Assembly (NCBI RefSeq): GCF_003966125.1
Contig: NZ_RXMA01000008.1
Location: 62,001-126,000 of the forward strand
Length of the DNA stretch: 64,000 nucleotides
From: Azospirillum griseum
GTDB taxonomy: Bacteria > Pseudomonadota > Alphaproteobacteria > Azospirillales > Azospirillaceae
Direction: 5' to 3'
Part shown: one piece after another, positions 8,606-21,494 of the stretch
How the letters are laid out: each line of letters opens with the position of its first letter
Position numbering within the stretch: position 1 is the stretch's first letter
Translations under genes and position numbers: made by a program
The notes under the pieces: generated by a model
Databases searched by the model: none
Seen by the model: only the letters and a program-made list of their open reading frames with translations
What the model was told of the DNA's origin: nothing

Positions 8606-9846
8606 GCATGACGACCGTGACGAGCGAACCGACGACCGGCGTCGTCGTGGCTGGCGCTGGCGGACCGGCCGCCAAGACGCAGATCAAGCCCTACACGATG
8701 AATTTCGGGCCGCAGCACCCGGCCGCCCACGGCGTGCTCCGTCTGGTGATGGAGCTGAACGGCGAGGTGGTGGAGCGTTGCGATCCGCACATCGGCCTGC
8801 TGCACCGTGGCACCGAAAAGCTGATCGAGCACAAGACCTACATCCAGGCGACTCCCTATTTCGACCGTCTGGATTACGTCAGCCCGATGTGCATGGAGCA
8901 CGCCTTCGTGCTCGGCATCGAGAATCTGTTGCAGATCAAGCTGCCGCTGCGCGCGCAATACATCCGCGTCCTGTTCTCGGAAATCACCCGCATCCTCAAT
9001 CACATCCTCGCGGTGACGATGGGTGCGATCGACGTCGGTGCCATCACGCCGCCGCTGTGGGGCTTCGAGCAGCGCGAGCTGCTGATGGAGTTCTACGAGC
9101 GTGTGTCGGGCGCGCGTCTGCACGCCAATTATTTCCGTCCGGGCGGGGTGGCCTGGGATCTGCCCGATGGCCTGCTGGACGACATCTGGGCCTTCACCGA
9201 GCAATTCCCGAAATTCATGGAAGACGTCGACAATCTGTTGACGGACAACCGGATTTTCAAGCAGCGCACCGTCGACATCGGCATCGTCACCAAGGAACAG
9301 GCGCTCGATTGGGGCTTCACCGGCCCGATGCTGCGCGGTTCCGGCGTGGCGTGGGATCTGCGCAAGTCGCAGCCCTACGAGGTCTACGACCGCATGGATT
9401 TCGACATCCCGGTGGGTCTGACCGGCGATTGCTGGGGCCGTTACCTGGTCCGCATGGAGGAAATGCGCCAGTCGCTGCGCATCATCCGCCAATGCTGCAA
9501 GGAAATGCCCGAGGGGCCGTTCAAGATCGAAGACCGCAAGGTCGCCCCGCCGCCGCGCGGCGAGATGAAGCGGTCGATGGAAGCGCTGATCCATCACTTC
9601 AAGCTGTTCACCGAGGGCTTCCACGTTCCGGCGGGCGAAACCTACACCGCCATCGAAGCGCCCAAGGGCGAGTTCGGCGTGTATCTGGTGTCCGACGGCA
9701 CGAACAAGCCCTACCGCTGCAAGATCCGCGCGCCGGGATTTGCCCACCTTCAGGGCCTGGACTTCATGTCCAAGGGGCACATGCTGGCCGACGCCGTCGC
9801 CAACATCGCGTCCATGGACATCGTTTTCGGAGAGATCGATCGATGA
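8602..9846 (+). CDS. nuoD: NADH-quinone oxidoreductase subunit D
   Basis: The 49 kDa-type subunit of complex I, 414 residues. It forms much of the quinone-binding pocket. The family opening [13 protein letters not shown], including the His close to the quinone headgroup, begins near residue 34, and the C-terminal DIVFGEIDR is typical. The start is GTG at 8602, overlapping the nuoC stop by four bases, with GGGAG about nine bases upstream; ATG at 8608 is an alternative. The ~30 residues before the conserved part are low complexity (Val, Thr, Gly). Confidence 0.97.
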   Translation: MSMTTVTSEPTTGVVVAGAGGPAAKTQIKPYTMNFGPQHPAAHGVLRLVMELNGEVVERCDPHIGLLHRGTEKLIEHKTYIQATPYFDRLDYVSPMCMEHAFVLGIENLLQIKLPLRAQYIRVLFSEITRILNHILAVTMGAIDVGAITPPLWGFEQRELLMEFYERVSGARLHANYFRPGGVAWDLPDGLLDDIWAFTEQFPKFMEDVDNLLTDNRIFKQRTVDIGIVTKEQALDWGFTGPMLRGSGVAWDLRKSQPYEVYDRMDFDIPVGLTGDCWGRYLVRMEEMRQSLRIIRQCCKEMPEGPFKIEDRKVAPPPRGEMKRSMEALIHHFKLFTEGFHVPAGETYTAIEAPKGEFGVYLVSDGTNKPYRCKIRAPGFAHLQGLDFMSKGHMLADAVANIASMDIVFGEIDR

Positions 9847-10463
9847 GCGCGCCCGCTTCCGATCACGGCCACGAGCCGACGAGCTTCGCCTTCACCCAGG
9901 AAAACCTGGAGTTGGCCCAGCGAATCATCGCCAAATACCCGGTCGGCAAACAGGCCAGCGCCTGCATGCCGCTGCTGGACGTGGCCCAGCGTCAGAACGG
10001 TGGCTGGCTGCCGCGCGTTGCCATGGACGCCGTGGCCGACCTGCTGGGGATGCCGCGCATCCGCGTGTACGAGGTCGCGACCTTCTACACGATGTACAAC
10101 AAGAACCCGGTCGGCAAACACCACATCCAGGTTTGCACCACGACCCCCTGCTGGCTGCGCGGTTCGGACGACATCGTCCACGCCTGCAAGAAGAAGCTGG
10201 GGATCGACCTGGGCGAAACCACCGCCGACGGTCAATTCACCCTGGGCGAGGTCGAATGCTCGGGTGCCTGCGTCAACGCGCCGGTTGTTCAGATCGGTGA
10301 CGATTATTACGAAGACGTGGCCCCGGAGCATGTGGACGGTCTGATCGAGGCGCTGAAGCGCGGCGAGCGGCCGAAAGCCGGATCGCAGATCGGTCGCCGG
10401 TCGTCGGAGCCGCTGGGCGGCCCGACCACGCTGGCGGCTTTCACCACGCAAGCTGACGACTGA
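9843..10463 (+). CDS. nuoE: NADH-quinone oxidoreductase subunit E
   Basis: The 24 kDa-type subunit of complex I, 206 residues, carrying 2Fe-2S cluster N1a next to the NADH-oxidising site. The ligands are C98, C103, C139 and C143 (CTTTPC and CSGAC). The C-terminal ~35 residues are a basic, Ser/Gly-rich tail common in alphaproteobacterial NuoE. The ATG at 9843 overlaps the nuoD stop as ATGA; the upstream open frame is a shadow of nuoD. Confidence 0.97.
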   Translation: MSAPASDHGHEPTSFAFTQENLELAQRIIAKYPVGKQASACMPLLDVAQRQNGGWLPRVAMDAVADLLGMPRIRVYEVATFYTMYNKNPVGKHHIQVCTTTPCWLRGSDDIVHACKKKLGIDLGETTADGQFTLGEVECSGACVNAPVVQIGDDYYEDVAPEHVDGLIEALKRGERPKAGSQIGRRSSEPLGGPTTLAAFTTQADD

Positions 10464-10477
10464 GGGGGGAGACCGCG

Positions 10478-11767
<1,290 letters not shown>

Positions 11768-11782
11768 GGAGTTCCCGTTCCC

Positions 11783-13846
11783 ATGCCGAAACTTACCATC
11801 GACGGGATCGAGATCGAGGTCGAGGCGGGCACCTCGATCCTCCAGGCTTGCGAGCAGCTGGGGATCGAGATTCCGCGCTTCTGCTACCACGAACGCCTGA
11901 GCGTGCCGGCCAACTGCCGCATGTGTCTGGTGGAGATGGAGCGCGCGCCCAAGCCGGTGGCCTCCTGCGCCATGCCCTGTGGCGACGGGATGGTCGTGAA
12001 GACCAACAGCGAAACCGTCCTGAAGGCCCGCAAGGGCGTGATGGAGTTCCTGCTGATCAACCACCCGCTGGACTGCCCGATCTGCGACCAGGGCGGCGAG
12101 TGCGATCTGCAGGACCAGGCCATGGCCTATGGCTTTGACCGGGGCCGCTATCTGGAAAACAAGCGCGCCGTCAAAGACAAGTACATGGGTCCGGTCATCA
12201 AGACCATCATGACCCGTTGCATCCATTGCACCCGCTGCGTCCGCTTCATCAACGAGGTGGCCGGCGTTCCCGATGTGGGCGCCGTGTACCGTGGTGAGCA
12301 TATGGAGATCACCACCTTCGTTGAAAAGGCCATCGGGTCGGAATTGTCGGGCAATCTCGCCGACGTCTGCCCGGTCGGCGCGCTGACCCACAAGCCCTAC
12401 GCCTTCACGGCCCGGCCGTGGGAGCTGCGCAAGACCGAGACGATCGACGTGCTCGACGCCGTCGGCTCCAACATCCGCGTCGACACGCGCGGTGCGGAAG
12501 TGATGCGCGTTCTGCCGCGCGTCAACGACGACATCAACGAAGAGTGGCTGAGCGACAAGAGCCGCTACGCCTATGACGGGCTGAAGCGCCAACGCCTGGA
12601 TCGCCCCTACGTCCGCAAGGACGGCAAGCTGGTGGCGGTGAGCTGGGCCGATGCCTTCGCCGCCATCGCCGCCAAGGTCAAGGGTGTGGCGGGCAACCGC
12701 ATCGCCGCGATCTCCGGCGATCTGGCCGATGTCGAGGCCCAATTCGCCCTGAAGGAGCTGATGGGCCGTCTGGGATCGACCAATCTGGATTGCCGCCAGG
12801 ATGGCGCGCGCTTCGACACCTCGGTGCGCGCGGGCTACCTGTTCAATTCCGGCATCGCCGGGATCGAAAAGGCCGATGTGATCCTGCTGGTCGGCACCAA
12901 CCCGCGCTGGGAAGGCACGCTGGTCAACGCCCGCATCCGCAAGCGCTATCTGGCTGGCAACGTCAAGATCGCCCTGATCGGCGAGCAGAAGGATCTGACC
13001 TACCCCTACGCCCACATTGGGACGGGGCCGGAGACGCTCCAGCAGCTCACCGACGGCTCGCACCCCTTCTCCGAGACGCTGCGCAACGCCAAGAACCCGC
13101 TGATGATCGTCGGCATGGGCGCCTTCCAGCGCGCCGACGGTCTGGCCGTCCAGGCCGCCGCCCGCATCACCGGCGAAGTCTATGGCATGTTCCGCGACGA
13201 TTGGAGCGGCTTCAACGTGCTGCACACCGCCGCCGGGCGCGTGGGCGGCATCGAGGCCGGCTTCCTGCCGGGCGAGGGTGGCCGCGATCTGCACGGCATT
13301 CTCGACGGCGCGTCGAAGGGTGAGATCGATGTCGTCTACCTGCTGGGGGCCGACGAGATCGACACCGCCAAGCTGGGCAAGGCGTTCGTGATCTACCAGG
13401 GCCACCATGGCGACGCCGGTGCGCACCGCGCCGACGTCATCCTGCCGGGTGCCGCCTACACCGAAAAGAACGCGGTCTACGTCAACACCGAAGGCCGCCC
13501 GCAGCTGGCCCGTCTGGCGGCGTTCCCGCCGGGTGAGGCCCGCGAGGATTGGAAGATCCTCCGCGCGCTGTCGGAAGCGCTGGGGGCCACCCTGCCGTTC
13601 GACACGCAAAGCCAGCTTCGTCAGCGTCTGCTGGCCGCCAACCCGATCTTCGCGGCGGTGGGCCAGACGACCCCGGCAACCTGGGCACCGTTCGGCGTTC
13701 AGGGCGCGGTTGACGCGGCTCCCTTCGTGTCGCCGATCACCAACTTCTACATGACCGACCCGATCAGCCGGGCGTCGGTGACGATGGCCAACTGCACGGA
13801 AGCGCTTGTCGGCCCTGCTCAGGAGAGGACTGGCACCCATGGCTGA
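11783..13846 (+). CDS. nuoG: NADH-quinone oxidoreductase subunit G
   Basis: The 75 kDa-type subunit, 687 residues, carrying the electron wire from NuoF towards NuoI. N-terminal 2Fe-2S ligands are C34, C45, C48 and C62. Cluster N5 has H94, C98, C101, C107, and cluster N4 begins C146, C149, C152. The C-terminal two thirds form a degenerate molybdopterin oxidoreductase-like domain, as in mitochondria. No fourth cluster motif (N7) is seen, consistent with the mitochondrial-type length. It overlaps nuoH by eight bases. Confidence 0.97.
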   Translation: MPKLTIDGIEIEVEAGTSILQACEQLGIEIPRFCYHERLSVPANCRMCLVEMERAPKPVASCAMPCGDGMVVKTNSETVLKARKGVMEFLLINHPLDCPICDQGGECDLQDQAMAYGFDRGRYLENKRAVKDKYMGPVIKTIMTRCIHCTRCVRFINEVAGVPDVGAVYRGEHMEITTFVEKAIGSELSGNLADVCPVGALTHKPYAFTARPWELRKTETIDVLDAVGSNIRVDTRGAEVMRVLPRVNDDINEEWLSDKSRYAYDGLKRQRLDRPYVRKDGKLVAVSWADAFAAIAAKVKGVAGNRIAAISGDLADVEAQFALKELMGRLGSTNLDCRQDGARFDTSVRAGYLFNSGIAGIEKADVILLVGTNPRWEGTLVNARIRKRYLAGNVKIALIGEQKDLTYPYAHIGTGPETLQQLTDGSHPFSETLRNAKNPLMIVGMGAFQRADGLAVQAAARITGEVYGMFRDDWSGFNVLHTAAGRVGGIEAGFLPGEGGRDLHGILDGASKGEIDVVYLLGADEIDTAKLGKAFVIYQGHHGDAGAHRADVILPGAAYTEKNAVYVNTEGRPQLARLAAFPPGEAREDWKILRALSEALGATLPFDTQSQLRQRLLAANPIFAAVGQTTPATWAPFGVQGAVDAAPFVSPITNFYMTDPISRASVTMANCTEALVGPAQERTGTHG

Positions 13847-14849
13847 GTTCTTCAACGGCTTCCTGCTGCCGCTCATCATCATCGTTCTGAAGATCCTGGC
13901 GATCACCGTGCCGTTGCTGGTCGCGGTGGCCTTCATGACCTACGCCGAACGCAAGATCATGGGCGCGATGCAGCTCCGCCAAGGGCCGTCGCTGGTCGGT
14001 CCGTTCGGCCTGTTGCAGCCTTTCGCCGACGGTCTGAAGCTGTTCGCCAAGGAACAGATCCTGCCGGAAGGGGCCAACCGCGTGGTGTTCTACATCGCGC
14101 CGATGATCACCTTCTTCCTGGCGCTGGTCGCCTGGGCGGTCATCCCGTTCGATTACGGAGTGGTGCTGTCGAACATCAACGTCGGCGTGCTGTACCTGTT
14201 CGCCATCTCCTCGTTGGGCGTGTACGGCATCGTCATGGCGGGCTGGGCGTCCAACTCGCGCTACGCCTTCCTTGGCGCGCTGCGCTCGGCGGCGCAGATG
14301 GTGTCCTACGAAGTGTCGATGGGCCTCATCATCATCACCGTGCTGCTGTGCGTCGGGTCGCTGAACCTGACGGACATCGTGCGCGCGCAGGAGACGATCT
14401 GGTTCGCGATCCCGTTGTTCCCGATGTTCATCATGTTCTTCATCTCGGCCCTGGCCGAGACGAACCGCTCGCCCTTCGACTTGCCGGAAGGTGAGTCCGA
14501 GCTGGTCGCTGGTTTCATGGTGGAATACAGCTCGGCCCCCTTCGCGCTCTTCTTCCTGGGCGAATACGCCAACATGATCCTGATGAGCGCGATGACCAGC
14601 ATCCTGTTCCTGGGTGGGTGGCTGTCGCCGTTGCCGTTCGCGCCCTTCACCTGGATCCCGGGTGTGGTCTGGTTTGCGTTGAAGATCAGCGCCTGTCTGT
14701 TCACGTTCGTGTGGGTTCGCGCCACCATGCCGCGTTACCGCTACGACCAGTTGATGCGGTTGGGTTGGAAGGTGTTCCTGCCGTTCTCGCTGTTCTGGGT
14801 CGTGCTGACCGCCGGTGTGCTGGTGACGTTCGGCTGGCTGCCCAAGTGA
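13839..14849 (+). CDS. nuoH: NADH-quinone oxidoreductase subunit H
   Basis: Membrane subunit of complex I (ND1 family), 336 residues with about eight helices; it joins the peripheral arm to the membrane arm and forms the mouth of the quinone channel. Family motifs are visible: [16 protein letters not shown] near the start and [20 protein letters not shown] in the middle, which carries the conserved acidic residues of the loop at the quinone site. The ATG at 13839 overlaps nuoG; upstream codons in the same frame belong to nuoG. Confidence 0.97.
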   Translation: MAEFFNGFLLPLIIIVLKILAITVPLLVAVAFMTYAERKIMGAMQLRQGPSLVGPFGLLQPFADGLKLFAKEQILPEGANRVVFYIAPMITFFLALVAWAVIPFDYGVVLSNINVGVLYLFAISSLGVYGIVMAGWASNSRYAFLGALRSAAQMVSYEVSMGLIIITVLLCVGSLNLTDIVRAQETIWFAIPLFPMFIMFFISALAETNRSPFDLPEGESELVAGFMVEYSSAPFALFFLGEYANMILMSAMTSILFLGGWLSPLPFAPFTWIPGVVWFALKISACLFTFVWVRATMPRYRYDQLMRLGWKVFLPFSLFWVVLTAGVLVTFGWLPK

Positions 14850-14939
14850 GCCGCGTGCGTTTCGCAACCCATTACTGAATTTCGTTGAAATGCCGACGCG
14901 CCCATGCGGCCCGTCGGCAAGGAAGGAGACGAAGAGGCC

Positions 14940-15428
14940 ATGGCGTTCCTCGACCGCGCGGCGCGCAGCCTGTTCCTGACCGAGTTGGTGAGCGGCCTAG
15001 CGCTGACCTTCAGCTATATGTTCAAGCCCAAGGTCACGCTGAACTACCCGTATGAGAAGGGGCCGATCAGCTCCCGGTTCCGTGGCGAGCACGTGTTGCG
15101 CCGCTACGCGAACGGCGAGGAGCGGTGCATCGCCTGCAAGCTCTGCGAGGCGGTGTGCCCGGCGCTGGCCATCACCATCGAGGCCGAACCGCGCAACGAC
15201 GGCAGCCGCCGCACGACGCGCTACGACATCGACATGACCAAGTGCATCTATTGCGGCCTGTGCCAAGAGGCCTGCCCGGTGGACGCGGTGGTCATGGGGC
15301 CGAACTTCGAGTTCTCCACCGAAAATCGTGAAGAGCTTTTCTACAACAAGCAGAAGCTGCTGGCGAACGGCGACCGCTGGGAGGCGGAGATTGCCCAGAA
15401 CCTCGCGGCCGAGGCTCCATACCGGTAA
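14940..15428 (+). CDS. nuoI: NADH-quinone oxidoreductase subunit I
   Basis: Ferredoxin-like subunit of complex I (TYKY family), 162 residues. It carries clusters N6a and N6b, the last relays before N2. The two 4Fe-4S motifs are C63, C66, C69, C73 and C102, C105, C108, C112. The ATG at 14940 follows GAAGGAG; the upstream ATG at 14904 adds 12 residues and has no such site. The 90-base gap after nuoH is the largest inside the operon but shows no terminator. Confidence 0.97.
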   Translation: MAFLDRAARSLFLTELVSGLALTFSYMFKPKVTLNYPYEKGPISSRFRGEHVLRRYANGEERCIACKLCEAVCPALAITIEAEPRNDGSRRTTRYDIDMTKCIYCGLCQEACPVDAVVMGPNFEFSTENREELFYNKQKLLANGDRWEAEIAQNLAAEAPYR

Positions 15429-15446
15429 GCGGAAGCGAGACATTCG

Positions 15447-16061
15447 ATGATACTGCAAGGCATCGCTTTTTACGTGTTCGCCGCGCTGCTGGTGGCCTCC
15501 GGTGTGATGGTCATCTCGGCGCGCAACCCGGTTCACTCTGTTCTTTATCTCATCCTCGCCTTTTTTCAGGCGGCGGGTCTGTGCCTGCTGATGGGTGCCG
15601 AATTCGTCGCGATGATCCTGGTCATCGTGTATGTCGGCGCGGTCGCGGTGCTGTTCCTGTTCGTGGTGATGATGCTGGACATCAATTTCCGCGAGCTGCG
15701 CCAGGGCGCGCTTGAGGTTCTGCCGCTGGGTGGCCTGATCGGGCTGATCCTGCTGTCCGAACTGGCCGCCGTCGCCGGGGGCTGGATCGTGGCTCCGGGG
15801 GTTGAGAAGCTCGCCGCCGCGCCGACCCCGGCGATCACGACGGTGACGAACACCCACGCGCTCGGTCAGTTGATGTACACCCAGTATGTCTATCTGTTCC
15901 AAGCCTGCGGCATCGTGCTGCTGATCGCCATGATCGGGGCCATCGTGCTGACCCTGCGCCACCGCGTCGGTGTGCGGAAGCAGGATGTCGGCGCGCAGAT
16001 CGCCCGTCACCGCGACAGCGTGGTTGCCATCCGCAAGGTTTCGTCCGGGGAGGGCGTGTAA
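15447..16061 (+). CDS. nuoJ: NADH-quinone oxidoreductase subunit J
   Basis: Membrane subunit of complex I (ND6 family), 204 residues with five predicted helices. The third helix with the family's pi-bulge region ([19 protein letters not shown]) is near 51-69. NuoJ lies between NuoH and the antiporter-like subunits and couples quinone chemistry to proton pumping. A basic hydrophilic tail of about 35 residues follows the last helix. nuoK starts two bases after the stop. Confidence 0.96.
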   Translation: MILQGIAFYVFAALLVASGVMVISARNPVHSVLYLILAFFQAAGLCLLMGAEFVAMILVIVYVGAVAVLFLFVVMMLDINFRELRQGALEVLPLGGLIGLILLSELAAVAGGWIVAPGVEKLAAAPTPAITTVTNTHALGQLMYTQYVYLFQACGIVLLIAMIGAIVLTLRHRVGVRKQDVGAQIARHRDSVVAIRKVSSGEGV

Positions 16062-16063
16062 TC

Positions 16064-16372
16064 ATGGAGATCGGTCTCGGGCATTATCTGACGGTCTCGG
16101 CCATCGTCTTCACTCTGGGTGTCCTTGGGATCTTCCTCAACCGGAAGAACGTCATCGTCATCCTGATGTCGATCGAAATGATGCTGCTGGCGGTGAACCT
16201 GAATCTGGTCGCCTTCTCCACGCATCTGCACGATCTGGTCGGTCAGATCTTCACGATGATCATTCTGACCGTCGCCGCCGCCGAGGCGGCGATCGGTCTG
16301 GCCATCCTGGTGGTCTACTTCCGCAACCGTGGCTCGATCCGAGTCGAAGACATCAACATGATGAAGGGTTGA
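16064..16372 (+). CDS. nuoK: NADH-quinone oxidoreductase subunit K
   Basis: Membrane subunit of complex I (ND4L family), 102 residues, three helices. The membrane glutamates needed for proton transfer are visible in [11 protein letters not shown] (second helix) and [10 protein letters not shown] (third helix). The length equals the family norm. It is sandwiched between nuoJ (two-base gap) and nuoL (nine-base gap). Confidence 0.97.
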   Translation: MEIGLGHYLTVSAIVFTLGVLGIFLNRKNVIVILMSIEMMLLAVNLNLVAFSTHLHDLVGQIFTMIILTVAAAEAAIGLAILVVYFRNRGSIRVEDINMMKG

Positions 16373-16381
16373 GGCGGCGCT

Positions 16382-18472
16382 ATGGAAGTCCTCGTCGTAT
16401 TCCTCCCGCTTCTGGCGTTCCTCATCGCCGGATCGATCGCGCTGTTCGGTGGGCCGAAGGCCGCACCGGCGGCGGCGGGTCACGGGCACGGTCATGACCA
16501 CGGTCACGACCATCACCACCACGCGCATGGTCACGACGATCATGCCCATCATGACGACGCGCACGATGATGGTCACGACGACCATCACGCCGTGGCCGGT
16601 CCGCCCACCGTGGGCGATCGGGCGGCGCAGTTCGTCACGACGGGTGCGGTCCTGCTGTCGGCGCTTCTGTCCTGGCTGCTGTTCTTCGACGTCGCCGTTG
16701 GCGGGCATCCGCGCACCATCGAGCTGGCGACCTGGATCCGCAGCGGCGGGCTGGATGTGTCGTGGGCGCTGCGCGTCGACCAGCTCACCGCCGTGATGCT
16801 GGTGGTGGTCAACAGCGTGTCGGCCTGCGTGCATCTGTACTCCATCGGCTACATGGCCGAGGATCCGCAGAAGCCGCGCTTCATGGGCTACCTGTCGCTC
16901 TTCACCTTCGCCATGCTGATGCTGGTGACGGCCGACAACCTCGTCCAGCTGTTCTTCGGTTGGGAAGGGGTGGGTCTGGCCTCCTACCTGCTCATCAACT
17001 TCTGGTACGAGAAGCCCTCGGCCAACGCCGCCGCGATGAAGGCCTTCCTGGTCAACCGCGTGGGTGACTTTGGCTTCGCGCTCGGCATCTTCGCGATCTT
17101 CGTGCTGACCGGCTCGGTCCAGTTCGACGCGATCTTCGCCAAGGCGTCGACGCTGACCGGTGCCTCGCTGCACTTCCTGAGCTGGGATTTCAACGGCCTG
17201 ACCATCGCCTGCCTGCTGCTGTTCATGGGTGCCATGGGCAAGTCGGCGCAGCTTGGTCTGCACACCTGGCTGCCGGACGCGATGGAAGGCCCGACCCCGG
17301 TGTCGGCGCTCATCCACGCCGCCACCATGGTGACGGCCGGTGTGTTCATGCTCTGCCGCCTGTCGCCGGTCTTCGAATACGCTCCGGCGGCGCTCGAAGT
17401 GGTGGCGGTGGTCGGTGGCCTGACCGCCTTCGTCGCGGCGACCATCGGTTTCACCCAGTTCGACATCAAGCGCGTCATCGCCTATTCAACGATGAGCCAG
17501 CTCGGCTACATGTTCTTCGCGGCGGGCGTTTCGGCCTATGGCGCGGCCATGTTCCACCTGTTCACGCACGCCTTCTTCAAGGCGCTGCTGTTCTTGGGGG
17601 CCGGTTCGGTCATCCACGCGCTGCATCACGAGCAGGACATGCGCAAGATGGGCGGCGTGTGGCGCAAGATCCCCTTCACCTACGCGGTGATGTGGATCGG
17701 CAACCTCGCGCTCGCCGGTCTGCCCTTCTTCGCGGGTTTCTACTCCAAGGACATGATCCTGGAGGCGGCCTACGCCTCGGGCAGCCCGGTTGGCCGTTTC
17801 GCCTTCGCGCTCGGCATCGCGGCGGCTCTGCTGACCGCCTTCTACTCCTGGCGTCTGCTGTTCATGACCTTCCATGGCAAGCCGCGCATGGAGAAGTCGG
17901 TCTACGACCACGCCCATGAGTCGCCGATCGTCATGCTGATCCCGCTGGCGGTTCTGGCCCTGGGCGCGCTGTTCGCCGGTGTCGGTTTCCACCAGTGGTT
18001 CATCGGTCACGACCGCATGGAGTTCTGGGGCAAGGCCATCCTGGCGTTGCACGAGCATGACAGCATCGAAGCGGCCCACCATCACCTGCCCGGTTGGGTG
18101 GGGCTGGCCCCGCTGGTGGTTGGTCTGATCGGCATCGCGGCCGCCTACATCGCCTACATCCAGATCCCGAGCCTGCCCGCGACTTTCGCGCGGTTGTTCA
18201 AGGGGCTGCACCAGTTCCTGTTCAACAAGTGGTACTTTGACGAGCTGTACGACGCGCTCTTCACCCGTCCGGCCAAGGCCCTGGGCCATGGCCTGTGGAA
18301 GTCGGGCGACGGTGCGCTGATCGACGGCGTCGGTCCCGATGGTGTGGCCGCCGCCACCCGCGACATCGCGGGCCGCGTCAGCCGGGTGCAGTCGGGGTAT
18401 GTTTATCATTACGCGTTTGCCATGGTGATCGGCGTCGTTCTGCTGGTCGCCTGGCTCTCGATGTTCGGTTGA
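16382..18472 (+). CDS. nuoL: NADH-quinone oxidoreductase subunit L with His/Asp-rich insert
   Basis: Antiporter-like proton-pumping subunit of complex I (ND5 family), 696 residues with about 16 helices and the long lateral C-terminal helix. Core motifs such as [39 protein letters not shown] and the [10 protein letters not shown] stretch are intact. The first helix (residues 3-22) is followed by an unusual insert at 34-69 composed only of His (18), Asp (10), Gly (5) and Ala (3), coded at 16481-16588. Such a segment could bind divalent metals. It lies in a loop between the first two helices, outside the proton channel residues, so pump function is probably unaffected. Confidence 0.96.
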   Translation: MEVLVVFLPLLAFLIAGSIALFGGPKAAPAAAGHGHGHDHGHDHHHHAHGHDDHAHHDDAHDDGHDDHHAVAGPPTVGDRAAQFVTTGAVLLSALLSWLLFFDVAVGGHPRTIELATWIRSGGLDVSWALRVDQLTAVMLVVVNSVSACVHLYSIGYMAEDPQKPRFMGYLSLFTFAMLMLVTADNLVQLFFGWEGVGLASYLLINFWYEKPSANAAAMKAFLVNRVGDFGFALGIFAIFVLTGSVQFDAIFAKASTLTGASLHFLSWDFNGLTIACLLLFMGAMGKSAQLGLHTWLPDAMEGPTPVSALIHAATMVTAGVFMLCRLSPVFEYAPAALEVVAVVGGLTAFVAATIGFTQFDIKRVIAYSTMSQLGYMFFAAGVSAYGAAMFHLFTHAFFKALLFLGAGSVIHALHHEQDMRKMGGVWRKIPFTYAVMWIGNLALAGLPFFAGFYSKDMILEAAYASGSPVGRFAFALGIAAALLTAFYSWRLLFMTFHGKPRMEKSVYDHAHESPIVMLIPLAVLALGALFAGVGFHQWFIGHDRMEFWGKAILALHEHDSIEAAHHHLPGWVGLAPLVVGLIGIAAAYIAYIQIPSLPATFARLFKGLHQFLFNKWYFDELYDALFTRPAKALGHGLWKSGDGALIDGVGPDGVAAATRDIAGRVSRVQSGYVYHYAFAMVIGVVLLVAWLSMFG

Positions 18473-18495
18473 GCGGTTGAGGGGGAACTACAAAA

Positions 18496-20022
18496 ATGGC
18501 TAGCTGGCCGCTCCTGTCGTTCACGACCTTCCTGCCGCTCGTCGGTGTGGCGTTGATCCTGCTGTTCTGCAGGGGCACGTCGCCGGATGTGGTGCGGAAC
18601 GTCCGCTTCATCGCGCTGTGGACGACTCTCGTCACCTTCGTGCTGACGCTGTTCATTTGGATCAACTTCGATCCGCGCAACCCCGGCTACCAGATGGTCG
18701 AAAAGGCCGCCTGGATTCCGGATTTCGGCATCACCTATCACATGGGCGTGGACGGCATTTCGGTGCTGTTCGTCGTCCTCTCCGGCTTCCTGATGCCGCT
18801 GTGCATCCTGGCGAGCTGGGAAGCGGTTCAGCTCCGCGTCAAGGAGTACATGATCGCCTTCCTCGCGCTGGAAACCCTGATGATCGGGATGTTCTGCGCG
18901 CTGGATTTCGTTCTGTTCTACATGTTCTTCGAAGGCGTCCTGATCCCGATGTTCCTCATCATCGGGATTTGGGGCGGTGGTCGCCGCGTCTACGCCGCCT
19001 TCAAGTTCTTCCTCTACACGCTGCTTGGCTCCGTGCTGATGCTTCTGGCGATCCTGGCCATGTATTACGTGGCGGGAACCACCGACGTGCCGACGATCAC
19101 CGCCACCCAGTTCCCGCGCAACATGCAGCTCTGGCTGTGGCTGGCCTTCTTCGCCTCCTTCGCGGTGAAGGTGCCGATGTGGCCGGTCCACACCTGGTTG
19201 CCCGACGCCCACGTCGAGGCGCCGACCGCCGGTTCGGTCATCCTGGCCGGTGTGTTGCTGAAGATGGGCGGTTACGGTTTCCTGCGCTTCAACATTCCGA
19301 TCCTGCCGGAAGCCACCGAGTATTTCGCGCCGCTGATCTACACCCTGTCGGTCATCGCCGTGATCTACACCTCGCTGGTCGCCCTGGCGCAGGAGGACAT
19401 GAAGAAGCTGATCGCCTACTCGTCGGTCGCGCACATGGGCTTTGTCACCATCGGCATGTTCGCGCTGAACCAGCAGGGCATCGAAGGCTCGGTCTTCCAG
19501 ATGCTGTCGCACGGCGTCGTGTCGGGCGCGCTCTTCCTCTGCGTCGGTGTGGTTTATGACCGCCTGCACACCCGCGAGATCGCCCGTTACGGCGGTCTGG
19601 TGAAGAACATGCCGAAATACGCGGTGGTGTTCCTGTTCATGACCATGGCGTCGGTCGGTCTGCCGGGGACCGCCGGGTTCGTCGGCGAATTCCTGGTGCT
19701 GCTGGGTGTGTTCCGTGACAACACCTGGGTCGCCGCGCTGGCCGCGACGGGCATGGTGCTGGGTGCGGCCTACGCGCTGTGGCTCTACCGCCGCGTTGTT
19801 TACGGCAAGCTGGTGAAGCCGGACGTCAAGGCGATGTTCGACCTGACCCCCCGCGAAGTGGCGATCTTCGTTCCGCTGATCGTCGTGGTTCTGTGGATGG
19901 GCGTCTACCCGAGCAGCTTCCTCAACGTCACCTCGGCGTCGGTCGAGCATCTGATCCAGACCTACCAGACCAAGCTGGCCGCGTCGCACGCCGCGTCCGG
20001 GCTGTCGGTCGCCGCGCGCTAA
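18496..20022 (+). CDS. nuoM: NADH-quinone oxidoreductase subunit M
   Basis: Antiporter-like subunit of complex I (ND4 family), 508 residues, 14 predicted helices. The channel residues are in place in [18 protein letters not shown] (conserved Glu) and [23 protein letters not shown] (conserved Lys). It pumps one proton per cycle together with NuoL and NuoN. The start follows GAGGGGGAA after a 23-base gap from nuoL. Confidence 0.97.
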   Translation: MASWPLLSFTTFLPLVGVALILLFCRGTSPDVVRNVRFIALWTTLVTFVLTLFIWINFDPRNPGYQMVEKAAWIPDFGITYHMGVDGISVLFVVLSGFLMPLCILASWEAVQLRVKEYMIAFLALETLMIGMFCALDFVLFYMFFEGVLIPMFLIIGIWGGGRRVYAAFKFFLYTLLGSVLMLLAILAMYYVAGTTDVPTITATQFPRNMQLWLWLAFFASFAVKVPMWPVHTWLPDAHVEAPTAGSVILAGVLLKMGGYGFLRFNIPILPEATEYFAPLIYTLSVIAVIYTSLVALAQEDMKKLIAYSSVAHMGFVTIGMFALNQQGIEGSVFQMLSHGVVSGALFLCVGVVYDRLHTREIARYGGLVKNMPKYAVVFLFMTMASVGLPGTAGFVGEFLVLLGVFRDNTWVAALAATGMVLGAAYALWLYRRVVYGKLVKPDVKAMFDLTPREVAIFVPLIVVVLWMGVYPSSFLNVTSASVEHLIQTYQTKLAASHAASGLSVAAR

Positions 20023-20035
20023 GGGGTTCTTCGAC

Positions 20036-21484
20036 ATGACCGCAGTGTTTCCCGACATCTGGCCGGCCCTGCCGGAGATCTTCCTCGCTGGTGCGGGGAT
20101 GGCTCTGCTGTTGATCGGCGTGTTCCGTGGGGACGGCTTCACCCGTCCCGTGTCCTACTTCGCCGTCGTCGCCATGCTGCTCGCCGCCATTCTGGCGATG
20201 GGCTATGGCACGGGGCGGGTTGTCACCTTCAACGGGATGTTCGTGATGGACGCCTTCGGCGTCTTCATGAAGGTCCTGGTTCTGGTCGCGGCGGCGCTGT
20301 CCGTCATCCTCTCGCTCGGCTTCAACGAGCGGGAGCAGATGGCCCGCTTCGAGTATCCGATCCTCATGCTGTTCGCCACGCTCGGCATGCTGATGATGAT
20401 TTCGGCCAACGATCTCATCTCGCTCTATGTCGGCCTGGAGACGCAGAGCCTGGCGCTGTACGTCATCGCGGCCTTCCGCCGCGACAGCGCCAAGTCGTCG
20501 GAAGCCGGTCTGAAGTATTTCGTTCTGGGCGCGCTGTCGTCGGGCATGCTGCTCTACGGCGCGTCGCTGGTGTATGGCTTCGCCGGGACCACGTCCTTCG
20601 ACAAGATCGCGGCGCTGTTCGCCGGTGGTGCGCATGTCTCGCCCGGTCTGGTGATCGGCCTCGTCTTCGTGCTGGCCGGTCTGGCCTTCAAGGTGTCGGC
20701 GGCTCCGTTCCACATGTGGACGCCGGACGTCTATGAAGGCGCGCCGACCCCGGTGACGGCCTTCTTCGCCGCCGCGCCGAAGGTGGCCGCGATTGCGCTG
20801 CTGACCCGCGTGCTGGTCGAGCCGTTCGGCCATCTGTCGGCCCAATGGCATCAGGTGTTGGTTGCCGCTTCGGTGCTCTCCATGGTCATCGGCTCCTTTG
20901 CCGCGATCATGCAGACCAGCATCAAGCGCATGATGGCCTACAGCTCGATCGGTCACGTCGGCTATGCGCTGGTCGGTCTGGCGGCGGGCACGCAGGACGG
21001 TGTGCGCGGCGTTCTGATCTACATGGCGCTCTACATCGCCATGAACATCGGTGCCTTCGCCGTTCTGCTGTCGATGAAGGCCAAGGGCGTGATGCTGGAG
21101 GAGATCAAGGATTTCGCCGGTCTGTCGAAGACCAACCCGCTGCTGGCGGCCACCATGGCGATCTTCATGTTCTCCATGGCGGGCATCCCGCCGATGGCCG
21201 GTTTCTTCGGCAAGCTCTATGTCTTCCTCGCCGCCATCGCGGTGCAGGATTACGCCCTGGCGGTGATCGGCGTGCTGACCAGCGTGGTGGGCGCGTTCTA
21301 TTACCTGCGCATCGTCAAGATCATGTATTTCGACGAGCCGACCGTTGTGGTCGACAAGATCGACGACGATGGCATGACTGGCATCCTGGTTGTCACCAGC
21401 CTGTTCACCTTGCTGTTCTTCGTGGCCCCGGCCCCGATCATGAACGGCGCGGCGGCGGCGGCGGCGGCTCTGTTCGCCGGATGA
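20036..21484 (+). CDS. nuoN: NADH-quinone oxidoreductase subunit N
   Basis: Antiporter-like subunit of complex I (ND2 family), 482 residues, 14 helices. Conserved features include [17 protein letters not shown] with its Glu and [23 protein letters not shown] with its Lys. It is the last complex I gene; birA begins only 11 bases later, so the downstream housekeeping genes are probably read through from nuo, as in many alphaproteobacteria. Confidence 0.97.
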   Translation: MTAVFPDIWPALPEIFLAGAGMALLLIGVFRGDGFTRPVSYFAVVAMLLAAILAMGYGTGRVVTFNGMFVMDAFGVFMKVLVLVAAALSVILSLGFNEREQMARFEYPILMLFATLGMLMMISANDLISLYVGLETQSLALYVIAAFRRDSAKSSEAGLKYFVLGALSSGMLLYGASLVYGFAGTTSFDKIAALFAGGAHVSPGLVIGLVFVLAGLAFKVSAAPFHMWTPDVYEGAPTPVTAFFAAAPKVAAIALLTRVLVEPFGHLSAQWHQVLVAASVLSMVIGSFAAIMQTSIKRMMAYSSIGHVGYALVGLAAGTQDGVRGVLIYMALYIAMNIGAFAVLLSMKAKGVMLEEIKDFAGLSKTNPLLAATMAIFMFSMAGIPPMAGFFGKLYVFLAAIAVQDYALAVIGVLTSVVGAFYYLRIVKIMYFDEPTVVVDKIDDDGMTGILVVTSLFTLLFFVAPAPIMNGAAAAAAALFAG

Positions 21485-21494
21485 TGCAGCCCGC

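Noticed and set aside
16481-16588. A CRISPR-like or simple DNA repeat
   Set aside because: The repetitive look comes from His and Asp codons inside nuoL; there are no regular spacers and the reading frame is continuous.
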